DNA of 5,329 bases from Pseudomonadota bacterium (GCA_023386115.1 JAEWKL010000548.1:1-5329); one strand, 5' to 3'. Shown: positions 1 through 5,329, counted from the stretch's first letter. A program made the numbers and translations. Notes: generated by a model not told the origin, from the sequence alone.

Positions 1-1
1 G

Positions 2-163
2 CCGGAGGCAACCTTCCTGGTCGAGGCGATGGCGGCGATGCCGCTCGCCCCCGCCGCGCCGCGGCCGGCCTGGTGGAACCTTGGCGGGCGGGCCGTGCGC
101 GTGCTCGACCTCATCGAGACCTTGCGCGAGCGCGACCGCCTCGGCGGCGCCGCCCCGTCGTGA
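2..163 (+). CDS. C-terminal 53 residues of an unrecognised protein (5' end outside window)
   Basis: The frame is open from the left edge to a TGA at 161-163 and gives 53 residues. The visible part has an Ala/Pro-rich stretch (residues 11-23), then AWWNLGGRAVRVLDLIETLR (23-42) and a short charged end. The double Trp followed by a probable amphipathic helix looks like a real folded C-terminus, and codon use fits a GC-rich genome. I do not recognise the family and propose no function. The stop codon overlaps the GTG start of the next small gene (sequence GTGA), which suggests an operon with coupled translation. The main doubt is that only a short fragment is visible. Confidence 0.6.
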   Translation, partial: PEATFLVEAMAAMPLAPAAPRPAWWNLGGRAVRVLDLIETLRERDRLGGAAPS

Positions 164-303
164 GCGAGACGCTGTTCGCGCTGCTGGATGCCGGACTGGT
201 CTCCGGGGCGGTGCTGGTTTTCGGGTTCTGGCAGCTCCGGCTGCTGCGGCGGGACAGGCGGACAGCCGCAAGCAGGACGGCTGAGCCGAAGCGAGACGCG
301 TGA
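160..303 (+). CDS. Small single-pass membrane protein, 47 residues, unknown function
   Basis: A GTG start at 160 overlaps the upstream stop by the GTGA arrangement, and the frame runs to TGA at 301-303. A short acidic N-terminus (MSETL) leads into one hydrophobic segment at about residues 5-24, containing LVSGAVLVFGFW. The remainder is basic (LRLLRRDRR and a Lys/Arg-containing tail to residue 47). By the positive-inside rule this predicts N-out/C-in topology in the inner membrane. No Shine-Dalgarno is obvious before the GTG, so translation probably depends on re-initiation after the upstream gene. The size and layout recall small accessory subunits such as CcmD, but the upstream fragment does not resemble CcmC, so I do not assign that name. 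A longer reading of the frame from 73 would lie wholly inside the upstream gene and is unlikely. Confidence 0.55.
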   Translation: MSETLFALLDAGLVSGAVLVFGFWQLRLLRRDRRTAASRTAEPKRDA

Positions 304-535
304 CGGTCGTTCGTCGAGGGACGTTCGGCGGCGGGGGATGAGCCCGCGTGCGTCCGATCGGTCTGTCGCGGCAGGGCCCGAGATGTTTCATCGCCCGGGC
401 CGCAGCCCGTGAGACTGCCCGCCGGTGGGAAGCCGTCGTGTCGCCGACGATGATTGCTCAGAGAGGCCGGAGTCTTGCTCGCTTGTCATCGCAGAGCGTG
501 TCATGCGAGGAGCCTTGCCTCGGACATGGGCTTCC
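304..535. other. Stretch without a convincing gene, upstream of the beta-lactamase
   Basis: No open frame here has a plausible start plus coding character. The stretch contains one imperfect hairpin (375-401, listed separately) and must hold the beta-lactamase promoter unless that gene is read through from upstream. I see no clear -35/-10 pair. The part from about 440 to 540 is visibly less GC-rich than the coding regions around it, with runs such as GATGATTGCTC and CTTGCTCGCTTGTC. The alternative beta-lactamase starts at 425 (GTG) and 503 (ATG) lie inside it. Confidence 0.5.
375..401 (+). terminator. Possible terminator hairpin after the small membrane-protein gene
   Basis: GGCCCG (375-380) can pair with CGGGCC (396-401), and GATG (382-385) with CATC (389-392). 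The two helices are separated by an asymmetric internal loop (A381 against 393-395) and closed by a TTT loop. The hairpin lies 72 bases after the stop of the small membrane-protein gene and before the beta-lactamase. No T-run follows, so it would be a weak or factor-dependent terminator, or simply chance pairing in GC-rich DNA. Confidence 0.25.
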
Positions 536-1354
536 ATGCGTCAGACTGGTCTCGTTGCTCTGATCCTGGCAGCCTCCGCGCCTCGCCTTGCCCAGAGCGC
601 CACGCTCTGCACCATCGTGATGGATGCCACCACCGGTCGCGTGCTGCTCGAACAAGGCGACTGCCGCGCCCGGGTGACGCCCGCCTCGACCTTCAAGATC
701 CCACTCGCCGTCATGGGCTTCGACAGCGGCGTCCTCACCGATGCCCACGCGCCCGTGCTCTCCTACAAGGCGGGCGATCCTGACTGGGGTGGCGAGGCGT
801 GGCGGCAGCCGACCGATCCGACGCGCTGGCTCAAATACTCCGTCGTCTGGTACTCGCAACGCATCACCCACGCGCTGGGGGAGGCGCGCGTGACCGCGTA
901 TGCGCGCAAGCTCGGCTTCGGGAATGCGGACATCTCGGGTGATCCCGGCAGGGCCAACGGCCTCGACCGCGCGTGGATCGCGTCGTCGCTCCAAGTTTCG
1001 CCCTACGAGCAAGTCGTCTTCCTGCGCCGGCTGGTCAACCATGAACTGCCGGTCTCGGCGCAGGCGATCGCGAAGGCGGAGGACGTCGTCGAGGTCAGCC
1101 CCGCAGCCGCAGGCGGTGGCTGGCAGGTGCACGGCAAGACCGACACGGCCTATCCGCACGATGGGAGCGGCGTGTCCGACAAGGCGCACGCCTATGGCTG
1201 GTATGTCGGTTGGGCGACGAAGGGTGCGCGCACGCTGCTCGTCGCACGACTCGACCAGGACGAGCGCGCCGATCCGGTGCCGACAGGGTTACGAACGCGA
1301 GCCGCCCTCCTGGCAGCGTGGTCCGCAACGGCTGACGCTGCGGCGCAGCCGTAG
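536..1354 (+). CDS. Class D (OXA-type) serine beta-lactamase with KTD in place of KTG
   Basis: This is a periplasmic enzyme of the family that hydrolyses beta-lactam rings through an acyl-serine intermediate and a carboxylated lysine. With the ATG at 536 it has 272 residues, a normal family length, and a typical signal peptide: MRQT, hydrophobic core 5-15, cleavage probably after AQS (19-21). Family motifs are: STFK at 51-54 (nucleophile Ser51, Lys54), SVV at 102-104, FGN at 128-130 (YGN variant), WIASSL from Trp147, GWYVGW at 221-226, and Arg253 at the usual substrate-carboxylate position. The third triad reads KTD (201-203), where nearly all members have KTG. Cys25 and Cys43 could form a disulfide. 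The start is uncertain: ATG 503 (283 residues) or GTG 425 (309) are in frame, and none has a strong Shine-Dalgarno. The gene stands alone, is converging on the minus-strand genes, and looks slightly less GC-rich than they do. Activity is not assured. Confidence 0.9.
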   Translation: MRQTGLVALILAASAPRLAQSATLCTIVMDATTGRVLLEQGDCRARVTPASTFKIPLAVMGFDSGVLTDAHAPVLSYKAGDPDWGGEAWRQPTDPTRWLKYSVVWYSQRITHALGEARVTAYARKLGFGNADISGDPGRANGLDRAWIASSLQVSPYEQVVFLRRLVNHELPVSAQAIAKAEDVVEVSPAAAGGGWQVHGKTDTAYPHDGSGVSDKAHAYGWYVGWATKGARTLLVARLDQDERADPVPTGLRTRAALLAAWSATADAAAQP

Positions 1355-1399
1355 CACGCCGGGACCCCGTACGCGGGGAGACCGTTCGGGCTCAGCCTG

Positions 1400-1427
1400 C
1401 GCCTTCGAACGCGTCCGTTCGAAGGCG
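1400..1427. terminator. Perfect 12-bp hairpin between convergent genes, likely bidirectional terminator
   Basis: CGCCTTCGAACG (1400-1411) is followed by the loop CGTC and its exact reverse complement (1416-1427). G-T pairs could add two more steps (1399/1428 and 1398/1429). It lies 45 bases after the beta-lactamase stop and about 105 bases beyond the DUF3616 stop, so it could end transcripts from both sides. Neither strand has a T-run after the stem, so ending may need Rho or rely on stem strength alone. A smaller hairpin, CCCCG-TACG-CGGGG, sits at 1365-1378. Confidence 0.55.
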
Positions 1428-1515
1428 TGGCGGTATCACGGGAGCATGTCGGCCCGGCAACTCCCCATGCGGCGAACGGCGTGCCAAATGAGGGTCTCGC
1501 GATCGTCCGGCCGGC

Positions 1516-1538
1516 GGAGTGGGCGGCCCCCTCACTCC
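1516..1538 (-). terminator. Hairpin spanning the DUF3616 stop codon
   Basis: GGAGTG (1516-1521) and CACTCC (1533-1538) are exact inverted repeats around a GC-rich loop. The right arm includes part of the TGA of the minus-strand DUF3616 gene (1532-1534). In the minus-strand RNA the stem therefore begins in the last codons. It could stabilise the 3' end or help termination, but no T-run follows and a 6-bp stem is weak evidence. Confidence 0.2.
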
Positions 1539-2575
1539 AATTCCAGCACCACGCTCCGGAACCCCTGCGGCTTGCGCGCCGGGCAGATATCGGCGTCGTC
1601 GCTGAGGAGTTGTACCTTCTTACCGTCAGGAGCGACGATCAGGCCCTCGGGCTGGAAATCGGGCAAAGCCGCCAAGGCCTCCGCCACACCCGCGACGCGG
1701 GTCGGCGCCTCGCCGGCGGTGCCCGACCAGCGGTAGAGGTCGGATGCCTCGCCGCCGCTGCCGGAGCCGCCGGCGATCAGGAAATAGGCCTTGATCCCCG
1801 GCGCATAGGCGATGTCGCGGATGCCGCGGCCCTTGAGGTCGAGGGCGACCGGCTTCGCGAGCTTGGGCGCAGCGCCCCCCGCCAGCACCTCGGCCGGATT
1901 CTCGAACGGCACCACCAGGGCGTCGTTGTCGGCGTTGAGCGGGTTGCGCAGGGCCACGAACAGGCCGCGGCCGTCGGGCGTCGGGCTCAGGCCCTCGATG
2001 GCGAGGCCGCGCCGGCGCGGGCTCAGGCTCGCTTTCGCCGCCGTATCGACGGCGATGCGCTCGGACAGGCGTGGGTCGAGATCGGCGATGGCCTTCGCGA
2101 GGCCCTGGAAGGCCTGGCCCTTCGGCGCCACCGCGGGCGCCTTCCCATCACCGCCGACCGTGAGGGCGAGCATCTGGCGCGCGGCCTCGCGGGTGCGCCC
2201 TTGCGCGTCGCGGGCGTGGGATCCCATCAGCACCAGGTCGCCGCCGAGCCAGGCGAGGGATTCGAGGTCGGCCTTGGCGGGCTCCTCGCGCGTGCTGGTC
2301 GCCAGCGCCGCGTCGAGGTCGCCGCCCTTCAGCATCAGCGGCGGGCCGGATTCATCGGCCTTGTAGAGGCGCAAGGTGTTGTCCTGGTCGTCGACCACCA
2401 GGACGCGATCGCCGAAGCTGCCGGCCGGGTAGGGGACGGCGCCGGAGGCCTCGCACGGTCCCCAATGCATCAGCACCGGCCCGGTCTTCACCTCGGCCCG
2501 CGCGCCTTGCGCCGCGAGGCAGAGGGCGAGCACGGAAACGAATCTCCCCAGGCGCTGTGAGCCCCGGCCCGTCAT
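1532..2575 (-). CDS. Exported DUF3616 domain protein (beta-propeller-like), function unknown
   Basis: The 347-residue product starts with a signal peptide: Arg-rich residues 1-11, hydrophobic core 12-22, cleavage probably after ARA at 25-27. The rest matches DUF3616 in the order of its conserved blocks: DLESLAWLGGDLVLMGSH (103-120), IEGLSPTPDG (193-202) followed by VALRNP (207-212), GRGIRDIAYAP (249-259) and the PEGL-to-LSDD segment (309-327). Such repeated D-x-E-G-L-like and asparagine/aspartate-rich loops suggest a beta-propeller. The family has no firmly established activity, although some members are annotated as esterase-like or phytase-like. The only cysteines in the mature chain are Cys41 and Cys331, so a disulfide closing the two ends is plausible in the periplasm. 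The ATG start is backed by AGGGAG 7 bases upstream (2583-2588). It lies in the same direction as the bkd genes but 137 bases away and probably has its own promoter. Confidence 0.88.
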   Translation of the reverse strand: MTGRGSQRLGRFVSVLALCLAAQGARAEVKTGPVLMHWGPCEASGAVPYPAGSFGDRVLVVDDQDNTLRLYKADESGPPLMLKGGDLDAALATSTREEPAKADLESLAWLGGDLVLMGSHARDAQGRTREAARQMLALTVGGDGKAPAVAPKGQAFQGLAKAIADLDPRLSERIAVDTAAKASLSPRRRGLAIEGLSPTPDGRGLFVALRNPLNADNDALVVPFENPAEVLAGGAAPKLAKPVALDLKGRGIRDIAYAPGIKAYFLIAGGSGSGGEASDLYRWSGTAGEAPTRVAGVAEALAALPDFQPEGLIVAPDGKKVQLLSDDADICPARKPQGFRSVVLELE

Positions 2576-2582
2576 GGCGATA

Positions 2583-2588
2583 CTCCCT
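2583..2588 (-). promoter_or_regulatory. Ribosome-binding site of the DUF3616 gene
   Basis: The minus strand reads AGGGAG, then 7 bases, then ATG at 2575. This close match to the 16S rRNA tail fixes the start, and the signal peptide begins exactly there. Confidence 0.7.
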
Positions 2589-2623
2589 GGATCGCGGCCC
2601 GTCTGAGGTGGGACCGTCTTCGC

Positions 2624-2653
2624 AGTATTTCACGCAGGCCCGGATCTATTCAA
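2624..2653 (-). promoter_or_regulatory. Possible sigma-70-type promoter for the DUF3616 gene
   Basis: On the minus strand TTGAAT (2653-2648) is followed after 18 bases by AATACT (2629-2624). Each matches four of six positions of TTGACA and TATAAT. Transcription would start near 2617, giving a leader of about 40 bases that includes the ribosome-binding site. The area is also one of the few AT-richer patches in the window. Matches of this quality can occur by chance. Confidence 0.3.
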
Positions 2654-2656
2654 TGC

Positions 2657-2677
2657 GGCGAGGAAAAAATCTTCGCC
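2657..2677. terminator. Hairpin with an A5/T5 loop downstream of the 107-residue gene
   Basis: GGCGAGGA (2657-2664) and TCTTCGCC (2670-2677) pair over eight positions with one G-T wobble, closed by five A residues. It lies 35 bases beyond the stop of the 107-residue gene and just before the candidate DUF3616 promoter, a natural place for a terminator. In the minus-strand RNA the wobble becomes an A-C mismatch, leaving five solid outer pairs, and no T-run follows, so the call is tentative. Confidence 0.3.
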
Positions 2678-2712
2678 TGCCCGAGCATCGTGGCGGCCGC
2701 AGCGGCGTTCCG

Positions 2713-3036
2713 TCAGGCCTCCTCCGGCGCGTCTGCCTCGCCGACCCGCTCCCGCTGTGCGGCGACGAAGCGGCGGCGCGCCTCCGCTGCCTCGCGAAAC
2801 GCCCTCGCGCGCGGCGCCTCGCGCGCCAGCTTCCCGATCTCGCGCAGGATCAGCTCGGCCTCGAACGCCGCGGCGCGTTCCGCCGCCGCGGCCCGGCTGT
2901 CGGCGCCGTGGGACGCGGTGTAGCGCTCCAGTCCGTCGCGACAGACCGCGACACGGTATTCCAGCCACTCGATCACGTCGCCGAAGGCCCGGCCGCGGAT
3001 CTCCGCGGCCGTCGCCCGGCGCTTCTTCTCGCTCAC
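2713..3036 (-). CDS. Hypothetical 107-residue charged helical protein downstream of the E3 gene
   Basis: I do not recognise a family. The product is soluble, has no signal peptide or membrane segment, and is rich in Ala, Arg and Glu. It starts MSEKKRRATAAEIRGR and has one distinctive central block, GDVIEWLEYRVAVCRDGLER (about 19-38). Two long Ala/Arg/Glu-rich helices follow (about 48-70 and 76-97), suggesting a helical bundle or coiled coil. I chose the GTG at 3036 because GGAGGG lies 7 bases upstream. An in-frame ATG at 3078 would add 14 residues (MRDHPSSRAAEGRR) but has a poor ribosome-binding site. The gene begins 74 bases after the E3 stop on the same strand, so it may be the last gene of the bkd unit. 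Whether it has any part in that complex is unknown. Confidence 0.65.
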   Translation of the reverse strand: MSEKKRRATAAEIRGRAFGDVIEWLEYRVAVCRDGLERYTASHGADSRAAAAERAAAFEAELILREIGKLAREAPRARAFREAAEARRRFVAAQRERVGEADAPEEA

Positions 3037-3042
3037 ACGTCG

Positions 3043-3067
3043 TCCCTCCGCGGCCCGCGACGAGGGA
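3043..3067 (-). promoter_or_regulatory. Hairpin that covers the ribosome-binding site of the 107-residue gene
   Basis: In the minus-strand RNA UCCCUC (3067-3062) can pair with GAGGGA (3048-3043), and CGCG (3059-3056) with CGCG (3052-3049). There is a 2-base bulge (3061-3060) and a GGC loop. The GGAGGG ribosome-binding site (3049-3044) of the GTG start at 3036 lies within the 3' arm. Folding would hide it from ribosomes unless something opens the stem. The pairing is seen in the sequence; a regulatory role is inference. Confidence 0.35.
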
Positions 3068-3110
3068 TGATCTCGCATATCGGGCGGCGATTCACCCGAG
3101 GGGGCGCAAC

Positions 3111-4499
3111 TCAGATGTGCAGAGCCTCGCCGAGCGCCCGCAGGTTCGCCTCGTGGAAGGCTTCGCCGAGGGTCGGGTGGGCGTGGATCGTGCCGGCGAT
3201 GTCCTCCAGCCGCGCGCCCATCTCCAGCGCCAGGCCGAACCCCGCCGCCAGTTCCGAGACGCCGGCTCCCACCGCCTGGATGCCGAGCAGCAGGTGGTTG
3301 TCGGCCCGCGCCGTCACCCGCACGAAGCCGTCCTCGGCCCCGAGCGTCATGGCGCGGCCATTGGCGGCGAAGGGGAAGAGGCCGGTGCGGATCTCATGGC
3401 CGGCGGCCCGGGCCTCCTCCGGCGACAGGCCGGCCGAGACCACTTCGGGATCGGTGAAGCAGACCGCCGGAATCGCCGCCTTGTGGAAGGCGCGGCGGCG
3501 GCCCGCCACGAGGTCGGCCACCATCTCGCCCTGCGCCATCGCCCGGTGGGCCAGCATCGGCTCGCCGGTGACGTCGCCGACCGCCCAGACGTTGCGCATC
3601 GAGGTCGAGCAGCGCTCGTCGATGCGGATGAACGGCCCGCTCATGTCGAGGTCGAGCCGGTCGAGGCCGAGATCGTGGGTGCGCGCCTTGCGGCCGACCG
3701 CGACCAGGATCACCTCGGCGGGAATGGTTCGGGCCCCAGCCCCGGCCTCGACGGAAAGCCCGTCCGCCGAGAGCCCCGTCGCCTTGGCGCCGAGCAGCAT
3801 CTCGATTCCCAGCGCCCCGAGGCGCCGCGCCACGGGCCGGGTCAGCTCGGCATCATAGGCCGGCAGGATCCGATCGGCCAATTCGACCACCGTGACCTTG
3901 GCGCCGAGCTTGGCGAAGGCGGTGCCGAGTTCGAGCCCGATATAGCCGGCACCCACCACCGCCATCGTGGCGGGAACCTTTTGCAGGGACAGAGCCTCGG
4001 TCGAGGAGATCACCCGCCCGCCGAAGGGCAGGTGCGGCAGCGCCGCCGGGACCGAGCCGGTGGCGAGGATCACGTGCTCGGCCCGCACCCGCTCAGGCCC
4101 CGTATCGGTCTCGACGAGGCAGGTCTTGCCGTCGACCATTTGCCCACGCCCGCGCAGGATCTTGACCCCGCCGCGCTTCAGGAGCGACGCCACCCCGGTG
4201 TTGAGCCGCCCGACGATGCCGTCCTTCCAGGCCACCGTGCGGGTGAAATCGAGCTGCGGCGGACCGGCGGAGAGGCCGAAGGGGGAGGAATCCTCGGCCT
4301 GAAGAACCGCCGCGTGGAAGGCCTCGGCCGCGTGGATCATCGCCTTCGAGGGGATGCAGCCGACATTGAGGCAGGTTCCCCCGAGCCGGTTCTCCTCGAC
4401 CAGCACGGTGTCGATGCCGTGCTGGCCGGCACGGATCGCCGCGACGTAGCCGCCCGGGCCGCCGCCGAGCACCAGGAGCTTGGTGGTGATCTCGCCCAC
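3111..4499 (-). CDS. lpdA: Dihydrolipoyl dehydrogenase (E3), branched-chain 2-oxo acid dehydrogenase type (LpdV-like)
   Basis: This flavoprotein re-oxidises dihydrolipoyl groups on E2 and passes electrons through FAD and a disulfide to NAD+ (EC 1.8.1.4). All parts are present in 462 residues, the usual length. These are: the FAD-binding GGGPGG (12-17), the redox disulfide Cys43/Cys48 in GGTCLNVGC, ATG at 146-148, the NAD-binding GAGYIG (183-188) with Glu206 at the strand end typical of NAD rather than NADP, the second FAD contact VGDV (307-310), and the catalytic pair His441/Glu446 in HAHPTLGE. Segments such as MLAHRAMAQGEMVA and the end LRALGEALHI resemble the LpdV of Pseudomonas bkd operons more than the E3 of pyruvate dehydrogenase. 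The start is a GTG at 4499, three bases after the E2 stop, with GGAGG 8 bases upstream. It is therefore almost certainly co-transcribed and translationally coupled with E2. Confidence 0.97.
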   Translation of the reverse strand: MGEITTKLLVLGGGPGGYVAAIRAGQHGIDTVLVEENRLGGTCLNVGCIPSKAMIHAAEAFHAAVLQAEDSSPFGLSAGPPQLDFTRTVAWKDGIVGRLNTGVASLLKRGGVKILRGRGQMVDGKTCLVETDTGPERVRAEHVILATGSVPAALPHLPFGGRVISSTEALSLQKVPATMAVVGAGYIGLELGTAFAKLGAKVTVVELADRILPAYDAELTRPVARRLGALGIEMLLGAKATGLSADGLSVEAGAGARTIPAEVILVAVGRKARTHDLGLDRLDLDMSGPFIRIDERCSTSMRNVWAVGDVTGEPMLAHRAMAQGEMVADLVAGRRRAFHKAAIPAVCFTDPEVVSAGLSPEEARAAGHEIRTGLFPFAANGRAMTLGAEDGFVRVTARADNHLLLGIQAVGAGVSELAAGFGLALEMGARLEDIAGTIHAHPTLGEAFHEANLRALGEALHI

Positions 4500-4502
4500 G
4501 GG

Positions 4503-5329
4503 TCAGGCCTCCATGAACAAAGTCGCGGGCGTCTCGAGCAGGGCCTTCAGGGCCTGCACGAACAGGGCGGCGTCGTAGCCATCGACCACCCGATGGTCGA
4601 AGGACGCCGAGAGGTTCATCGTCAGGCGCGGCACGAAGGCGCCATCGCGCCAGACCGGGCGCATCACCTGCTTGTTGACGCCGATGATCGCCACTTCCGG
4701 CCGGTTGATCACCGGCGTCGTCACGATGCCGCCGAGCGCCCCGAGCGACGTGATGGTGATGGTCGAACCCGAGAGCTCGTCGCGGGCCGCCAACCCGTTG
4801 CGGGCGGCGTCCGCCAGGCGCCGCACCTCGGCGGCTGCGTTCCACACGTCGCGGGTCTCGGCGTGGCGGAGCACCGGCACCATCAGGCCCGACGGGGTCT
4901 GCGTGGCGATGCCGACATGGATCCCGGCATGGCGGTGGATCACCTCCGCCTCGTCGTCGTAATGGGCGTTCATCTGCGGGAAGTCCGGCAGGGCGCGCAC
5001 CAGGGCCTGGACCAGGAACGGGATCAGGGTCAGCTTCGGGCGGCTCGCGCCGTGGCGCTGGTTGAGGGCCGCGCGCAGCTCCTCCACCGCGGTCACGTCG
5101 ACCTCCTCGACGTAGGAGAAGTGGGCGACGCGGCGCTTGGCGTCGGCCATGCGCTGGGCGATGCGCCGGCGCAGGCCGATAACCTTGATCTCCTCTACAC
5201 CCATGCGCGGGGCGCGGCCGGCAGGAGCGGGGGCCGTCTCCTCGGGCGGCGCGGTCAGGAAGGCGTCGAGGTCGTCGTGGCCGATGCGGCCGGCCGGACC
5301 CGTGCCACGGACCTGGCGCAGGTCGATGC
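4503..5329 (-). CDS. bkdB: E2 acyltransferase of the branched-chain 2-oxo acid dehydrogenase complex (5' end outside window)
   Basis: E2 forms the core of the complex and transfers the acyl group from lipoyl-lysine to CoA. The visible 274 residues begin in the peripheral subunit-binding domain (IDLRQVRGTGPAGRIGHDDL, residues 1-20), which holds E1 or E3. An Ala/Pro-rich linker follows (about 26-41), then the catalytic domain. The catalytic motif HRVVDG is at 245-250, with His245 and Asp249 as active residues. SGSTITITSLGALGG and the end ALLETPATLFMEA are also typical. HFSYVEEVDVTAVEELR and the ARNGLAARDELSG segment match BkdB rather than pyruvate or 2-oxoglutarate E2. The lipoyl domain and start codon lie beyond the right edge. 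A Met codon at 5204 is only an internal residue of the linker. The E3 gene follows after 3 bases. Confidence 0.95.
   Translation of the reverse strand, partial: IDLRQVRGTGPAGRIGHDDLDAFLTAPPEETAPAPAGRAPRMGVEEIKVIGLRRRIAQRMADAKRRVAHFSYVEEVDVTAVEELRAALNQRHGASRPKLTLIPFLVQALVRALPDFPQMNAHYDDEAEVIHRHAGIHVGIATQTPSGLMVPVLRHAETRDVWNAAAEVRRLADAARNGLAARDELSGSTITITSLGALGGIVTTPVINRPEVAIIGVNKQVMRPVWRDGAFVPRLTMNLSASFDHRVVDGYDAALFVQALKALLETPATLFMEA
4508..4512 (-). promoter_or_regulatory. Ribosome-binding site of the E3 gene inside the end of the E2 gene
   Basis: The minus strand reads GGAGG, then 8 bases including the E2 stop TGA, then GTG at 4499. The site overlaps the last sense codons of E2 and supports both the GTG start and coupling of E2 and E3 synthesis. 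Confidence 0.7.

Noticed and set aside
73..159. ATG at 73 as start of the small membrane protein
   Set aside because: The extra 29 residues are Arg/Pro-rich out-of-frame reading of the upstream gene, while the GTG at 160 gives a compact protein with the usual stop-start overlap.
458..1189. 243-residue minus-strand open frame inside the beta-lactamase
   Set aside because: The plus strand encodes the complete set of class D motifs, and the reverse frame shows no family features.
1427..2560. 377-residue plus-strand open frame opposite the DUF3616 gene
   Set aside because: It is the mirror frame of a recognised protein family gene with a signal peptide and good ribosome-binding site. Its Arg/Gly/Ala-rich, low-information product is typical of a shadow.
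2557..3858. 433-residue plus-strand open frame across the 107-residue gene and the end of the E3 gene
   Set aside because: It lies antisense to well-supported genes, is rich in Arg, Ser, Ala and Pro as expected from reverse reading of GC-rich codons, and has no recognisable domain.
5202..5204. ATG as start of a 233-residue E2 protein
   Set aside because: The frame continues upstream without a stop and encodes the subunit-binding domain and linker expected before the catalytic domain, so this Met is internal.
1..5329. CRISPR array, tRNA, rRNA, insertion sequence or phage attachment site
   Set aside because: Reading both strands showed no regularly spaced repeats, no tRNA-like cloverleaf, no transposase or integrase and no flanking direct repeats.

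Overview
The window is very GC-rich, with almost every third codon position G or C. It looks like chromosome from an alphaproteobacterium, plausibly the Methylobacterium/Methylorubrum group of Hyphomicrobiales. That placement is an inference from base composition and gene families; no marker gene proves it.

Layout. The first 303 bases hold the 3' end of an unrecognised plus-strand gene and, overlapping its stop codon, a 47-residue single-pass membrane protein. About 200-230 bases without a convincing gene follow. Next comes a plus-strand class D (OXA-type) serine beta-lactamase with a signal peptide. Its third active-site motif reads KTD where the family has KTG. A 177-bp gap holding a perfect 12-bp hairpin separates it from the convergent minus-strand genes.

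On the minus strand, in transcription order from the right edge, are: the 3' two thirds of a branched-chain 2-oxo acid dehydrogenase E2 acyltransferase (bkdB type, truncated by the window); its dedicated E3 dihydrolipoyl dehydrogenase (lpdV type), starting 3 bases after the E2 stop; a 107-residue, charged, helix-rich protein of unknown function with its Shine-Dalgarno inside a predicted hairpin; and an exported DUF3616 protein with its own ribosome-binding site and a possible promoter.

How the genes work together. E2 and E3 belong to one multienzyme complex that oxidatively decarboxylates the 2-oxo acids derived from valine, leucine and isoleucine. E1 alpha and beta are expected just beyond the right edge. 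The 107-residue protein may be the last gene of that transcription unit. The DUF3616 protein and the beta-lactamase are both exported and have no obvious link to the bkd genes. I found no CRISPR array, tRNA, rRNA, insertion sequence or clear novel system. The most unusual points are the KTD motif of the beta-lactamase and the hairpin over the ribosome-binding site of the 107-residue gene.
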